Assembly (NCBI RefSeq): GCF_014779715.1
Contig: NZ_JACXYU010000020.1
Span: forward strand, 31,411-95,410
DNA: 64,000 nucleotides
Source: Streptomyces chumphonensis
GTDB taxonomy: Bacteria; Actinomycetota; Actinomycetes; Streptomycetales; Streptomycetaceae
Direction of reading: 5' to 3'
Below are positions 50,340 to 60,615 of the stretch, piece after piece (position 1 is the first letter of the stretch; each line of letters begins with the position of its first letter). Under the pieces are notes generated by a model. That model was given only the letters and a program-made list of their open reading frames with translations, was not told where the DNA came from and did not search any database. Position numbers and translations under genes: made by a program.

Positions 50340-51794
50340 TCAGAGAGCGATGCCGGTGAGCACGAGGACGCGCTCGTAGGTGTAGTCCTCCATGGCGAAG
50401 CGGACGCCCTCGCGCCCGACGCCGGACTGCTTGGCGCCGCCGTAGGGCATCTGGTCCGCGCGGTAGGAGGGGACGTCGCCGACGATCACGCCGCCGACCT
50501 CCAGCTCGCGGTGGGCCCGGAACGCCGCCTGGACGTCGTGGGTGAAGACGCCCGCCTGGAGGCCGTACTTGGAGTCGTTGACGGCGGCGAACGCCTCCGC
50601 CTCCCCCTCGACCCGGGTGAAGGTCATGACCGGGCCGAAGACCTCCTCGCGGCCCAGCCGGGTGTCGGCGGGAACGTTCTCCAGCGCGGTCGGGGCGTAG
50701 GTGGCCCCGTCACGCTTGCCACCGGTCAGCAGCCGGGCTCCGGCGTCGACGGCCTCCTGGACCCAGGTCTCCACCCGCTGTGCGGCGTCCTCGCTGACGA
50801 GCGGGCCGACGTCGGTGGCCGCGTCGGAGGGGTCGCCGGTGTGCAGGGCCTCCACGGCGGCGACGACGCGCGGCACGAGCCGGTCGTAAACGGACGCGTC
50901 GGCGATGACGCGCTGCACCGAGATGCAGGACTGGCCGCCCTGGTAGTTGGAGAAGGTGGCGATGCGCTGCGCGGCGAAGTCCAGGTCGGCGTCGGAGGCG
51001 AAGTCGGCGAGGACGACGGCGGCCCCGTTGCCGCCGAGCTCCAGGGTGACGCGCTTGCGCGGCACGGAGTCGAGGATGGCGAAGCCGACCGGCTCGGAGC
51101 CGGTGAAGGAGATGATGGGCAGCCGCGGGTCCTGGACCAGGGCGGGCATCTTCTCGTTGGCCACCGGCAGGACGGACCAGGAGCCGGCGGGCAGCTCGGT
51201 CTCGGCCAGCAGCTCGCCCAGCACCAGGGCGGAGAGCGGGGTGGCCGGGGCGGGCTTGAGGATGATCGGCGTGCCGACGGCGATGGCCGGGGCCACCTTG
51301 TGCGCGCACAGGTTGAGCGGGAAGTTGAACGGCGCGATCCCGAGCACCGGGCCGTGCGGGAAACGGCGGGTGAGGGCCAGGCGTCCGGTGCCGCCCGCGT
51401 CGGCGTCCAGGCGCTGGGCCTCGCCGCTGTTGAAGCGGCGCGCCTCGTCCGCGGCCCAGCGGAAGACGGACACGCAGCGGGCGACCTCGCCCCGGGCCCA
51501 CTTCACGGGCTTGCCGTTCTCGGCGCTGATCAGCGCGGCGATCTCCTCGGCGCGCTCACCGAGCCGCTTCACCACGTGGTCGAGCGCCGCCGCGCGGGTG
51601 TGCGCGGGGGCGGCGGAGAACTCGGCCGCGACGGCGTCGGCCGCCGCCACCGCCTCCTCGACCTGGGCGTCGGTGGGCACGCTGACCCGGCCGACGGTCC
51701 GGCCGTCCCAGGGGGAGGTCACCTCAAGGATGTCGTCGCCGGTCGCCTGTCGGCCGGCGAGCCAGAACGGGTGCGTGGAAGTCGCGTCGGTCAC
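50340..51794 (-). CDS. Aldehyde dehydrogenase (possible semialdehyde dehydrogenase)
   Basis: A 484-residue NAD(P)-dependent aldehyde dehydrogenase. Motifs are FNFPLNLCAHKVAPAIAVG, the catalytic-glutamate VTLELGGNGAAV, the catalytic-cysteine GGQSCISVQR, and EEVFGPVMTFTRV. The nearby PucR regulator and gabT suggest succinate-semialdehyde or a similar amino-derived aldehyde as substrate, but the sequence alone does not fix this. It starts at GTG 51794 and lies 173 bases after the PucR gene. Confidence 0.85.
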   Translation of the reverse strand: MTDATSTHPFWLAGRQATGDDILEVTSPWDGRTVGRVSVPTDAQVEEAVAAADAVAAEFSAAPAHTRAAALDHVVKRLGERAEEIAALISAENGKPVKWARGEVARCVSVFRWAADEARRFNSGEAQRLDADAGGTGRLALTRRFPHGPVLGIAPFNFPLNLCAHKVAPAIAVGTPIILKPAPATPLSALVLGELLAETELPAGSWSVLPVANEKMPALVQDPRLPIISFTGSEPVGFAILDSVPRKRVTLELGGNGAAVVLADFASDADLDFAAQRIATFSNYQGGQSCISVQRVIADASVYDRLVPRVVAAVEALHTGDPSDAATDVGPLVSEDAAQRVETWVQEAVDAGARLLTGGKRDGATYAPTALENVPADTRLGREEVFGPVMTFTRVEGEAEAFAAVNDSKYGLQAGVFTHDVQAAFRAHRELEVGGVIVGDVPSYRADQMPYGGAKQSGVGREGVRFAMEDYTYERVLVLTGIAL

Positions 51795-51967
51795 TGCGAT
51801 ACCGGCCTTCCGGGTCGGGGTGGAATGGGTTGCCTGTCGGCCACGTTAGGGGCAGCGCGCCGGGGTGTGTCTTGTCCGGCACGGAGCAGTGCCGGTCCGT
51901 GTCGCGCCGTTTCGTCAGGGGTGCCGCGCGGGCCCCGAGCGCCCTGGGCGCGGGCTTGCGGGCTGCC

Positions 51968-53539
51968 TCAGCCGGGGCGCGTGTCCGTCGCCTTCAGCGC
52001 GAGCCAGAGCTCCATGCGGGCGTCGGGGTCGTCGAGCGAGCGGCCCAGGATCTCCTCGACGCGCCGCATGCGGTAGCGCAGGGTGTGCCGGTGGACGCCG
52101 AGGTCGGCGGCGGCGGCGTCCCACTGGCCGTGCCGGGACAGCCACGCGCGCAGCGACGCGACCAGATCACCGCGTCCGCTGGCGTCGTGCTCGCGCAGGG
52201 GCCGCAGGGCGCCCTCGGCGAAGGCCCGGACGGCGTCGTCGGCCAGCAGCGGGAGCACCGAACCGGCGGCCATCTCCTCGTGCTCCACGAACGGCACGCC
52301 ACGTCGCCGGGCCACCGACAGCGCCTGTTCGGCCTGCCGGAACGCGGAGGCCGCCTCCGCCGCGGCGGTGGGCGGGGAGACGCCGACGGCCAGCACCGAC
52401 TCCCCCACCGCCCGCGCGTGCCGGGCGCAGGCGGCCAGCGCCGCCCCGCCGTCCGCCGCCAGGACGACCAGGCGGCCGGCGTCCGCGGCGGTGAGCACCG
52501 TCTCCCCCCGGCGCGCGGCACCGGACTCGACCACCTCGGCCAGCGCGTCCAGCGCCTCCGGTGCCTGCGGGGTCGGCGGCCCTGGACGGCCGGTGGTGTC
52601 CTCGGCGAGGACGACGCGCAGCGGACCGTCGAGGAGCGCGCCGTACAGCGGACCCGCGACGTCGTGGGCGTGCCCGGCCGCGCCGCCGCGCAGCAGGCGC
52701 ACGAGCGCGCCGCCCAGACGCTGTTCGGCGGCCTGGAGCGCGCGGGAGCGTTCGGTGGTGAGGGTGAGCAGGGCGACGGCGGAGTTGACGGCGTACCGGG
52801 CCGCGGTGCCGGGGGGCGCGTCCGTGCCGACCGCCAGGACGGCCCGGGTGCGGCGGGAGCCGCCCACGGACTGCAGCTCGACGCGGTCGTCCCCGTCCTC
52901 CGCGCTGACGACCGCGCTGGCGGGGGCGGGCCGGTCGCGCAGCCGCTCGACGTCGGCGGTGAGCCGGGCGGCGCGGCGCGCGGCCCAGGACGGGGCCGCC
53001 GCCACCAGCGCGCCGGAGACGTCGAACAGCGCGGCCCAGCCGCCGACGTGCGTGGCGAGGCGGGCCAGCAGGGCGGCGGGCCCCTCGGCGGACAGCGCCG
53101 CCCGGGTCAGCTCCCGCTGGGCCTCGAACCCGGCGGTCACCGAGCGGTACTGCTCGGCCGCGATGGCGGCGGAGACGGCCTTGGTGATCGCGATGAACGG
53201 CGTCCGCCGGGGCACCTCCAGCAGGGGGAAGTCCTCGGCGCGGGCGGCGGCGACCAGTGCGGCCGGGACGCGCTCGTAGTTGACGCCGGCCGCGAACCCG
53301 AGACCCACGACCCCGGCGGCCACCAGTCGGCGGACGTAGGCGGCCATCGCCGCCGGATCCTCCGCGTCGAGCTTCATCGCCGTGACGAGCAGCAGCTCCC
53401 CGCCGTCGAGGTAGGGGACCGGGTCGGTCAGCTCGCTCACCTGCGCCCAGCGCACCGGCGCGTCCAGCCGGTCGGAGCCGGCGAGCACGGTCAGCTTGAG
53501 GGCGGAGTGCTGGACGAGGGAGGCGAGGGTGGGCTGCAT
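51968..53539 (-). CDS. PucR family transcriptional regulator
   Basis: A 523-residue regulator. The N-terminal PucR domain starts MQPTLASLVQHSALKLTVL; the middle is a GGDEF-like/CdaR-type region; the C-terminus has the helix-turn-helix in LGVHRHTLRYRMRRVEEILG. Relatives control purine and amine catabolism, including GabR-type regulation of gabT. The start at ATG 53539 matches family N-termini although no good ribosome site is visible; GTG 53587 is the alternative. It probably controls the aldehyde dehydrogenase and gabT. Confidence 0.85.
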   Translation of the reverse strand: MQPTLASLVQHSALKLTVLAGSDRLDAPVRWAQVSELTDPVPYLDGGELLLVTAMKLDAEDPAAMAAYVRRLVAAGVVGLGFAAGVNYERVPAALVAAARAEDFPLLEVPRRTPFIAITKAVSAAIAAEQYRSVTAGFEAQRELTRAALSAEGPAALLARLATHVGGWAALFDVSGALVAAAPSWAARRAARLTADVERLRDRPAPASAVVSAEDGDDRVELQSVGGSRRTRAVLAVGTDAPPGTAARYAVNSAVALLTLTTERSRALQAAEQRLGGALVRLLRGGAAGHAHDVAGPLYGALLDGPLRVVLAEDTTGRPGPPTPQAPEALDALAEVVESGAARRGETVLTAADAGRLVVLAADGGAALAACARHARAVGESVLAVGVSPPTAAAEAASAFRQAEQALSVARRRGVPFVEHEEMAAGSVLPLLADDAVRAFAEGALRPLREHDASGRGDLVASLRAWLSRHGQWDAAAADLGVHRHTLRYRMRRVEEILGRSLDDPDARMELWLALKATDTRPG

Positions 53540-53615
53540 CGCGCGGAACCGATCGGGCTGGGGACGTGCGGCGGCTCTTGTCCGCACGGTAGCGCGGGCA
53601 CCCGCCGACTTGGCC

Positions 53616-56111
53616 TCAGCGTACAGCTCTGGGCCGTCCCCCGCCGCCGCCCAGTCGGGCCAGCAACGGGGGCCCGGCCTCGCCGTCGACCGAGGTCAGC
53701 GACAGCACGGCGTGGCCCGGGGGCACGTGGTGGGCCAGGTCCGAGGCCGACCACCGCTCCCGCTGCACCTTCCGGACGGTGACGGAGGTCGTCGTGGCGC
53801 GGACCCCGGTGAACGCCGTCCGGACGGCACGCACCGCGCGCTTCAGGCCGCCGCCGGAGAAGTCGGGGTTGCGGGTGACGTCCTCGGTCTCCACCCAGTC
53901 CTGGCCCCAGGCACGGGCGAAGACCTCGCCGTCCCAGGTGGTGACGCCGGAGAGGACGACCTTGCAGCCGACGGTGCCGATGAGCGCGGCGCGCAGCGCC
54001 TCGGGCACGTCGTCGAGGGTGCGCAGCGTCAGGACCGCCCCGGCGTTGGCCGAGCGCAGCTGCCGCAGCCCCCGCACGGCGTCCGGGGTGACGGTGTGCT
54101 CGGCGTCGTCCAGCACGAGGCAGGCGAACAGCGAGCGGTCCTCGCGCGCCGCCACACCGGCGGTGAACTGGGCGAGGATCAGCCGGGAGAGGATGCGCGA
54201 CGCCTCGGCGTGGCCGCGTTCGGGGAGGTCCACGCGGACGCGCAACGGGTGCTGGAGGGTACGCGGCGAGAACGGCTGCGGACCGCCGCCGCGGCCGGTG
54301 CCGCCCCCGAAGAAGCCGTCGAACGCCGGGCGCAGCAGCACCGCCAGCCGGTCGGCGAGGAGCGTGCCCGGGTCGCCGGGCCGGCCCGCGTTCCGGGAGC
54401 GCGCGTCGAGCTCGCGCTGCTGCCCGAACTCCCCGGCCGCGTCCAGCGCCTCGCGCAGCCCGGCCACGGCGACGGCGTCCCCGTCCAGCAGGTCGCGCAG
54501 GTCGCGCAGCGGCGGGAAGTGCCCGTGGGCGGCCCGGTAGGGGCCGAGGAGCTGGGCGAGGGCGGCGGACGCGGCGCGGCGGTCGGCGGCGTCCGGGCCG
54601 ATCAGGGCCTCGGTGAGGAGGGCCGCCGCCTCGTCCGGGTCCGTCGTGCCGCCGTAGGGGTCGAGGTCGTGGGTGGAGCGGGGGTCGCCGAGCCGGACGA
54701 CGACGTCGAAGGCGTCGTCCGGGGCGAGGGCGGCGCGGGCCGTCCCGACGGCGACGACGGCGGCGCGGCCCGCGAGGGCCTGCAGGCAGAGCGCCTCGAC
54801 GGCGGGCCGCACGATCCGGCCGGTCTTGCCGGACCCGGGCGGGCCCACGGCCAGCAGCGACGTGCCGAGCAGCGCGGGGCTGAGGGCCAGCGCGCAGTCC
54901 CGGTGCCGGTACGGGTTGCGGCGGTCGTCCAGGGCGCGGCCGATGCGCACCTGGCCGGTCAGCAGGTCGTGGGCGGCGGTGCGGACGGACAGGTCGCGGG
55001 CGCCGGAGGGGTGGAGGAAGGCCGCCGCGCCGCGCTCGCGCACCGCTTCGGCGAAGGCGGGGAGCGCGTCGGGCCGGGAGCGCACCGTGCGCCAGACGCG
55101 TTCGACGCGGACGTAGTCCAGGTCGCTCGCCCGGCCGCCGCGCACGTCGGCGGTGAGCCGGTCGGCGGGCTCGGTGAGCCCGGCGGCGCGCAGCTCGGGC
55201 CACTCGTCCGGCAGGGCGTCGGTGGAGCGCTCGGGCATCGGGGTCCACGGCTCGGCCTCGGGCCGGGTCGGCCGGCGGCGCCGCAGCCGCCGCCAGCCGC
55301 CCGCCTTGGCCGCGAGGAGGAGGAGCAGGAGCGTGAAGAGGACGTAGTAGACGTTGTAGGCGACGACGTAGGGCGTCGTCTGCACCGGTTCGCGCCAGCT
55401 GTCGGGGGTGAGCCAGTCCAGCGGGGCGAGCCAGAACGTCCAGCCGCCGTCGCTGAAGCACAGCACCCACACCACGGCGGCGGCGAGCAGGGCGAGGAGG
55501 GCCCTGCGGTAGGGGCGGACGGCGCCACCCGCCCTGGCGAGCACCGCACCGCGCCGCCGCCAGCGCGGCGAGGCGTACCGCCGCAGGACCCGGGGCCAGC
55601 GGCCGTAGCGTCCGGCGAGCCACACGACCGGCAGCAGGACGAGCAGGTGCACCGTCCAGGCGAGCAGCAGCACGAGGGAGGCCGAGCCGCCCCCGTCGTA
55701 CCAGGAGGTGGGCAGCGCCGCGTAGATCCAGGAGACGAACGGGAGGTACTCGTTGACACTCAGCGAGCCGACCAGCAGCGCGCACAGCAGGGCCAGCAGC
55801 GCCCCGCCGAGGAGCTGCCGCTCCGGCACGTCCTCCGGTTCCTCGGCCGGCCGGGGCCGGTGGCCGTAGCGCCAGATGCCGGGGGCGGCCTCGGGCCGGG
55901 GGGTGCGGAGCCAGGTCACCAGGGGGGCGAGCGCCTCCCGGGGCGCCTGCCGGGGCATGGGCGGCGCGGCCGGGGGCGGGGGCACCGCCATGCCTCCGGC
56001 GGAGGCGGGTCGGGCGGGTCCGGGCGGGGCGGAGCTGTGCCGGGTGCGCGGATCACCGCCGCCCGGTGCCGTGCCGTACAGCCCGCCGCCCGCGCCGCCG
56101 TCCGCGCTCAT
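53616..56111 (-). CDS. Membrane-bound ATPase, conserved hypothetical
   Basis: An 831-residue protein. A Pro/Ala-rich N-terminus is followed by about four hydrophobic segments between residues 115 and 290, then a soluble ATPase domain with Walker A VGPPGSGKTGRI near residue 455 and a Walker B-like LFACLVLDDAEH. The layout of membrane helices then a P-loop domain recalls VirD4/TraG-like coupling proteins, but no conjugation genes are present. Start ATG 56111 is preceded by AGGGGGC. Function is unknown. It is divergent from gabT. Confidence 0.65.
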   Translation of the reverse strand: MSADGGAGGGLYGTAPGGGDPRTRHSSAPPGPARPASAGGMAVPPPPAAPPMPRQAPREALAPLVTWLRTPRPEAAPGIWRYGHRPRPAEEPEDVPERQLLGGALLALLCALLVGSLSVNEYLPFVSWIYAALPTSWYDGGGSASLVLLLAWTVHLLVLLPVVWLAGRYGRWPRVLRRYASPRWRRRGAVLARAGGAVRPYRRALLALLAAAVVWVLCFSDGGWTFWLAPLDWLTPDSWREPVQTTPYVVAYNVYYVLFTLLLLLLAAKAGGWRRLRRRRPTRPEAEPWTPMPERSTDALPDEWPELRAAGLTEPADRLTADVRGGRASDLDYVRVERVWRTVRSRPDALPAFAEAVRERGAAAFLHPSGARDLSVRTAAHDLLTGQVRIGRALDDRRNPYRHRDCALALSPALLGTSLLAVGPPGSGKTGRIVRPAVEALCLQALAGRAAVVAVGTARAALAPDDAFDVVVRLGDPRSTHDLDPYGGTTDPDEAAALLTEALIGPDAADRRAASAALAQLLGPYRAAHGHFPPLRDLRDLLDGDAVAVAGLREALDAAGEFGQQRELDARSRNAGRPGDPGTLLADRLAVLLRPAFDGFFGGGTGRGGGPQPFSPRTLQHPLRVRVDLPERGHAEASRILSRLILAQFTAGVAAREDRSLFACLVLDDAEHTVTPDAVRGLRQLRSANAGAVLTLRTLDDVPEALRAALIGTVGCKVVLSGVTTWDGEVFARAWGQDWVETEDVTRNPDFSGGGLKRAVRAVRTAFTGVRATTTSVTVRKVQRERWSASDLAHHVPPGHAVLSLTSVDGEAGPPLLARLGGGGGRPRAVR

Positions 56112-56344
56112 CTGCCGTTCCGCCCCCTGCCAGCCCGCCGTTGTGGGTGTCGCGGCCCCAATGTAGACCCTGCCGCCCGCCCTCGGGGCGGCGTGGCGGG
56201 ACCTGTCCGCCGTGGCCAACACGCCCTGCCGAATTTTCCGCAGCGGTGCATGTCACGCCCCGACGGCTGCCCCTAGCCTGCGAGGAGCGACCCACACACT
56301 TTCTTCCGTTTTCTTCCCCGCCGAAACACCTCAAGGAGAGTGCG

Positions 56345-57691
56345 ATGACCTCCACCTCTTCGACGCCCGCGCAGGAGCGCCGCGTCGTCACCGCGATCCC
56401 CGGCCCGAAGTCGCAGGAGCTGCACGCGCGCAAGCAGGCCGCGGTCGCCGACGGCGTCGGCAACGTGCTGCCGGTGTACGTGCGCCGGGCCGGCGGCGGC
56501 GTCGTCGAGGACGTCGACGGCAACCACCTCATCGACTTCGGCTCCGGCATCGCCGTGACCTCGGTGGGCGCCAGCGCCGAGGCCGTCGTGCGCGAGGCGA
56601 CCGCGCAGCTCGCGGACTTCACCCACACGTGCTTCATGGTCACCCCCTACGAGGGGTACGTGAAGGTCGCCGAGGAACTGGCGGCCCTGACGCCGGGCGA
56701 CCACGCCAAGAAGTCGGCGCTGTTCAACTCCGGCGCGGAGGCCGTGGAGAACGCGGTGAAGATCGCCCGCGCCCACACCGGGCGGCAGGCCGTCGTCGTC
56801 TTCGACCACGGCTACCACGGGCGCACGAACCTCACCATGGCGCTGACGTCGAAGAGCATGCCGTACAAGCACAGCTTCGGCCCGTTCGCCCCCGAGGTCT
56901 ACCGGGTGCCGGTCGCCTACCCCTACCGCTGGCTGACCGGCCCGGAGAACTGCGCCGAGGAGGCCGCGGCGCAGGCGATCGACCAGATCTCCAAGCAGGT
57001 CGGCGCGGAGAACGTCGCCGCCATCGTCATCGAGCCGGTGCTGGGCGAGGGCGGCTTCATCGAGCCCGCCAAGGGCTTCCTGCCGCGCATCGCCGAGTTC
57101 GCGAAGGCCAACGGCATCGTGTTCGTGGCGGACGAGATCCAGTCCGGATTCTGCCGCACGGGCCAGTGGTTCGCGTGTGAGGACGAGGGCATCGTGCCGG
57201 ACCTGATCACCACGGCGAAGGGCATCGCCGGCGGGCTGCCGCTGGCGGCGGTCACCGGCCGCGCGGAGATCATGGACGCCGCCCACGCGGGCGGCCTGGG
57301 CGGCACCTACGGCGGCAACCCGGTGGCGTGCGCCGGTGCGCTCGGGGCCATCGCGACCATGCGGGAGCTGGACCTCAACGCGAAGGCCAAGCGCATCGAG
57401 GAGATCATGAAGCCCCGGCTGGCCAAGATCGCCGAGAACCACCCCGCCATCGGCGACGTCCGGGGCCGGGGCGCGATGATCGCGATCGAGCTGGTCAAGC
57501 CCGGGACCAAGGAGCCGGACGCCGAGCTGACGGGCAAGGTCGCCAAGGCGTGCCACCAGGCCGGTCTCCTCATCCTCACCACCGGCACCTACGGCAACGT
57601 CATCCGCTTCCTGCCGCCGCTGGTCATCGGCGAGGAGCTGCTGGGCGAGGGCCTGGACGTGCTGGAGAGCGCGTTCGCCGAACTGGCCTGA
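56345..57691 (+). CDS. gabT: 4-aminobutyrate aminotransferase
   Basis: A 448-residue class III PLP-dependent transaminase. Visible are NSGAEAVENAVKIAR, DHGYHGRTNLTM, VADEIQSGFCRTG and the PLP-lysine region TTAKGIAGGLPLA. It transfers the amino group of GABA to 2-oxoglutarate, yielding succinic semialdehyde. ATG 56345 follows AAGGAG. With the aldehyde dehydrogenase, PucR regulator and downstream amino acid permease it forms a GABA-type utilisation region. Confidence 0.93.
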   Translation: MTSTSSTPAQERRVVTAIPGPKSQELHARKQAAVADGVGNVLPVYVRRAGGGVVEDVDGNHLIDFGSGIAVTSVGASAEAVVREATAQLADFTHTCFMVTPYEGYVKVAEELAALTPGDHAKKSALFNSGAEAVENAVKIARAHTGRQAVVVFDHGYHGRTNLTMALTSKSMPYKHSFGPFAPEVYRVPVAYPYRWLTGPENCAEEAAAQAIDQISKQVGAENVAAIVIEPVLGEGGFIEPAKGFLPRIAEFAKANGIVFVADEIQSGFCRTGQWFACEDEGIVPDLITTAKGIAGGLPLAAVTGRAEIMDAAHAGGLGGTYGGNPVACAGALGAIATMRELDLNAKAKRIEEIMKPRLAKIAENHPAIGDVRGRGAMIAIELVKPGTKEPDAELTGKVAKACHQAGLLILTTGTYGNVIRFLPPLVIGEELLGEGLDVLESAFAELA

Positions 57692-57970
57692 GCGAGGGCG
57701 CGTCCCCGGGCCGTCCCCGGGCGCGTCCCCGTCCGCCGCGCCGGTCGCGCGGTGAAGGAGATGTGGGAGGCCCATGGCCGTTCGGTTATCGGCCTCCCCA
57801 CGCCGCACGCCGGTGACGTAGTGTCGGATCCGGATGTACGGCACACACCGCCCGCGCGGGACTGCGGGCACCCCGGGACCGGCGAGCCTCGCCCGGTACC
57901 GGGGCTGCGCCGCGGCGCAGGCAGCACTCCGGTCGGACCGCCGCACGCCCCACACCCCCCGGGGCGCGCG

Positions 57971-58765
57971 GTGACCGGTCGGGGCCACGGCCGTCCGGGA
58001 ATACTCCCCCCTGTTCCCGGGCGGCCGTTCGCCGTCCGCTCGCCGCAGCGCCGCGCCGGCGCCTCGACGGCCGTGCTGGTCACCGCCGTGGGTTGTCTGC
58101 TGCTCCTCGCCGTGCTGAGTCTTCAGGTCGCCGTGCCGGGGCCCCTGCTCGACGCCGACGAGCGGCTGTCGCGTGCGTGGCGCCAGACCGATCCGCGTTC
58201 CCCCGCCGCGGCCGGCACTCCGGCGGAGTGGGGCGCCGACCTCGGCCACGTCCACGTCGCCGTCCCCGTCCTCCTGGTGGCACTCGTCCTCGCGTACGTC
58301 CGCGGGCGCCGCCTCCTGCCACCCGCCGCCGCCCTCGCGGCGATGGCGGCCGTCCCCCTGCTCGTCCTCCCGCTCAAGGCCCTGTTCGACCGGGCCGGCC
58401 CGCTCGGCGGCGAGGGCTACTTCCCCTCCGGCCACGCGGCGACGGCCGCCGTCGGCTACGGGGCGGCGGCACTCGTCCTCCTGCCCCTCCTGCGGCGGGC
58501 CGGGGCCCGCCGCGCCCTGGGCGCCACCGCGGCGCTGCTGACGCTGTGGGTGGGGGCCGGGCTGGTACGCCGCGCCTACCACTGGCCGCTGGACGTGGTG
58601 GCGAGCTGGTGTCTCGGCGGGCTGCTGCTCGCCGGGGTCGCCGCCGCCGTGAACGCCTCGCACCCGCCGGCCCGTCGCCGCCGGAGAGATGAGGATTTCG
58701 TTCCGCACGGCGGAGGGGACGGCCGCTCGGACGACGGACGGCGGGGCGGGCCCGACGACGTGTAG
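57971..58765 (+). CDS. PAP2 family phosphatase, membrane protein
   Basis: A 264-residue protein, if started at GTG 57971. It has about five membrane segments and the PAP2 signature spread across KALFDRAGP, the PSGHAAT motif, and RRAYHWPLDVVAS. Such enzymes remove phosphate from lipid or isoprenoid phosphates at the outer membrane face. The C-terminal tail is hydrophilic and charged. The 280 bases before it contain GC-rich repeats and an imperfect hairpin (57763-57801); a longer frame to 57752 is open but has no similarity. Confidence 0.8.
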   Translation: MTGRGHGRPGILPPVPGRPFAVRSPQRRAGASTAVLVTAVGCLLLLAVLSLQVAVPGPLLDADERLSRAWRQTDPRSPAAAGTPAEWGADLGHVHVAVPVLLVALVLAYVRGRRLLPPAAALAAMAAVPLLVLPLKALFDRAGPLGGEGYFPSGHAATAAVGYGAAALVLLPLLRRAGARRALGATAALLTLWVGAGLVRRAYHWPLDVVASWCLGGLLLAGVAAAVNASHPPARRRRRDEDFVPHGGGDGRSDDGRRGGPDDV

Positions 58766-59001
58766 CCCGTCATGACGTCCCGAGCGGTGCGTTCGGGGCG
58801 CGGCGACGGCGGCGTGCACCGTCACGGGGCGACCGCCCAACGTCACGACGGAATTTTTACGACCACCCCAAACCGGACACGGTGCGATTACCGCAATCCG
58901 GAAACGGGAGAAGACCACCTACGAAGACATGGGCACGACGAGGACATCGCCTGTCGATCTGAGGCGGGGGAGGTGAATTTCAGGTATTCGGAAGGCATCC
59001 G

Positions 59002-60615
59002 GTGGCGATGAGCGGAACGGCCGCTACGGATCCAGCACGCTATAGCGTCCGGACCATGCCACAGCTCGTCAACCAGCGCCCGGCCGGAGGGATAGCGCGT
59101 AGCGCGGCGTCACCGGAGGAGATCCGGCCCAAAGGACTGCACAGGAATTCCGTGGGTCTTTTCGGCAGCGCCGTCATCGGTCTCTCCACCGTCGCCCCCG
59201 TGTACTGCCTCACCAGCACCCTCGGCCCCACCGTGGGCGAGGTCGGGCCGCAGATGCCCGCCGTCTTCCTCGCCGGCTTCCTCCCCATGCTCCTGGTCGC
59301 CTTCGCCTACCGGGAACTCAACCGGGCCGTCCCCGACTGCGGCACCTCCTTCACCTGGACGGTGAAGGCGCTCGGCCCCAGAATCGGCTGGATGACCGGC
59401 TGGGGCCTGGTCATCGCGACCGTCATCGTGCTGTCGAACCTCGCCGGGGTCGCCGCCGAGTTCTTCTACCTCCTCCTCGGGGAGCTGACCGGGAGCGAGG
59501 CGCTGCTGCGCTTCGGCGACTCCACCGCCGGCCACGTCGTCACCGTCCTGGCCTTCATCGCCGTCGCGACCGCGATCAGCTACCGGGGGATGACGGCCAC
59601 CAAGTGGTTCCAGTACGCCCTGGTCACCCTGCAGATGGTCGTGCTGGCGCTGTTCGTCGCCATGGCCTTCGCCAAGGCGGGCGACGGGGCGGCGCCCACG
59701 GCCCCGGAGTTCTCCCTCACCTGGTTCGACCCGTTCTCCGTCACCTCGTTCTCCGCGTTCACCGCCGGACTGTCCCTGTCGATCTTCATCTACTGGGGCT
59801 GGGACACCAGCCTGACGGTCAACGAGGAGACCACCGGCAGTTCCACCACGCCCGGCAGGGCCGCGATGATCTCCATCGTGGTCCTCGTCGCCTCCTACCT
59901 GCTGACCGCCGTCGCGGCACTGATGTTCGCCGGGACGGGCACCACCGGTCTCGGCCTCGGCAACCCGGACACGTCCGACAACGTCTTCGCCGTCCTGGCC
60001 GGGCCGGTGATGGGCCCCCTCGGCGTCCTGCTCTTCCTCGCGGTCGTAGCGAGCGCGGCGGCGAGCCTGCAGACGACCTTCCTCCCGGCGGCGCGCACGA
60101 TGCTCGCGATGAGCACCTACCAGGCGTTCCCCTCCTCGTTCGCCAGGGTCCACCCGCGCTTCCGGACGCCCGGCCGGGCGACCGTCGCGGCCGGCCTGGC
60201 GACGGGTGCCTTCTACGCGGTGATGGCCCTGGTCAGCGAGAACGTGCTCATCGACACGATCTACGCGCTCGGCCTGATGATCTGCTTCTACTACGCGCTG
60301 ACCGCCTTCGCCTGCGTGTGGCACTTCCGCCACGACCTGCGCCGGGGAGCCCGGGACGCCGTCACCAAGGGCGTGCTGCCGTTCCTCGGCGGCGTGCTGC
60401 TGACGGCGGTGTTCTTCAAGACGCTCGTCGACATGTGGGACCCGGCCTACGGCAGCGGGAGCGCCATCGCCGGCGTGGGCAGCGTCTTCGTCATCGGTGT
60501 GGGCCTGCTGCTGGTGGGCGGCGTGCTCATGCTCGCCATGCAGCGCCGCAGCCCGGCGTTCTTCCGCGGCGAGGTCCTCACCCGCGCCACTCCGGCCCTG
60601 ACGGCGGGGGACTGA
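59002..60615 (+). CDS. APC family amino acid/amine permease
   Basis: A 537-residue membrane transporter with about 12 helices. The first segment GLFGSAVIGLSTVAPVYCLT and the following TSFTWTVKALGPRIGWMTGW are typical of the APC family. Its place close to gabT suggests GABA or a related amine as substrate, but this is an inference. Start GTG 59002 follows GGAAGG; ATG 59008 is possible. Its 3' end overlaps the converging DUF4190 gene by 38 bases. Confidence 0.88.
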   Translation: MAMSGTAATDPARYSVRTMPQLVNQRPAGGIARSAASPEEIRPKGLHRNSVGLFGSAVIGLSTVAPVYCLTSTLGPTVGEVGPQMPAVFLAGFLPMLLVAFAYRELNRAVPDCGTSFTWTVKALGPRIGWMTGWGLVIATVIVLSNLAGVAAEFFYLLLGELTGSEALLRFGDSTAGHVVTVLAFIAVATAISYRGMTATKWFQYALVTLQMVVLALFVAMAFAKAGDGAAPTAPEFSLTWFDPFSVTSFSAFTAGLSLSIFIYWGWDTSLTVNEETTGSSTTPGRAAMISIVVLVASYLLTAVAALMFAGTGTTGLGLGNPDTSDNVFAVLAGPVMGPLGVLLFLAVVASAAASLQTTFLPAARTMLAMSTYQAFPSSFARVHPRFRTPGRATVAAGLATGAFYAVMALVSENVLIDTIYALGLMICFYYALTAFACVWHFRHDLRRGARDAVTKGVLPFLGGVLLTAVFFKTLVDMWDPAYGSGSAIAGVGSVFVIGVGLLLVGGVLMLAMQRRSPAFFRGEVLTRATPALTAGD

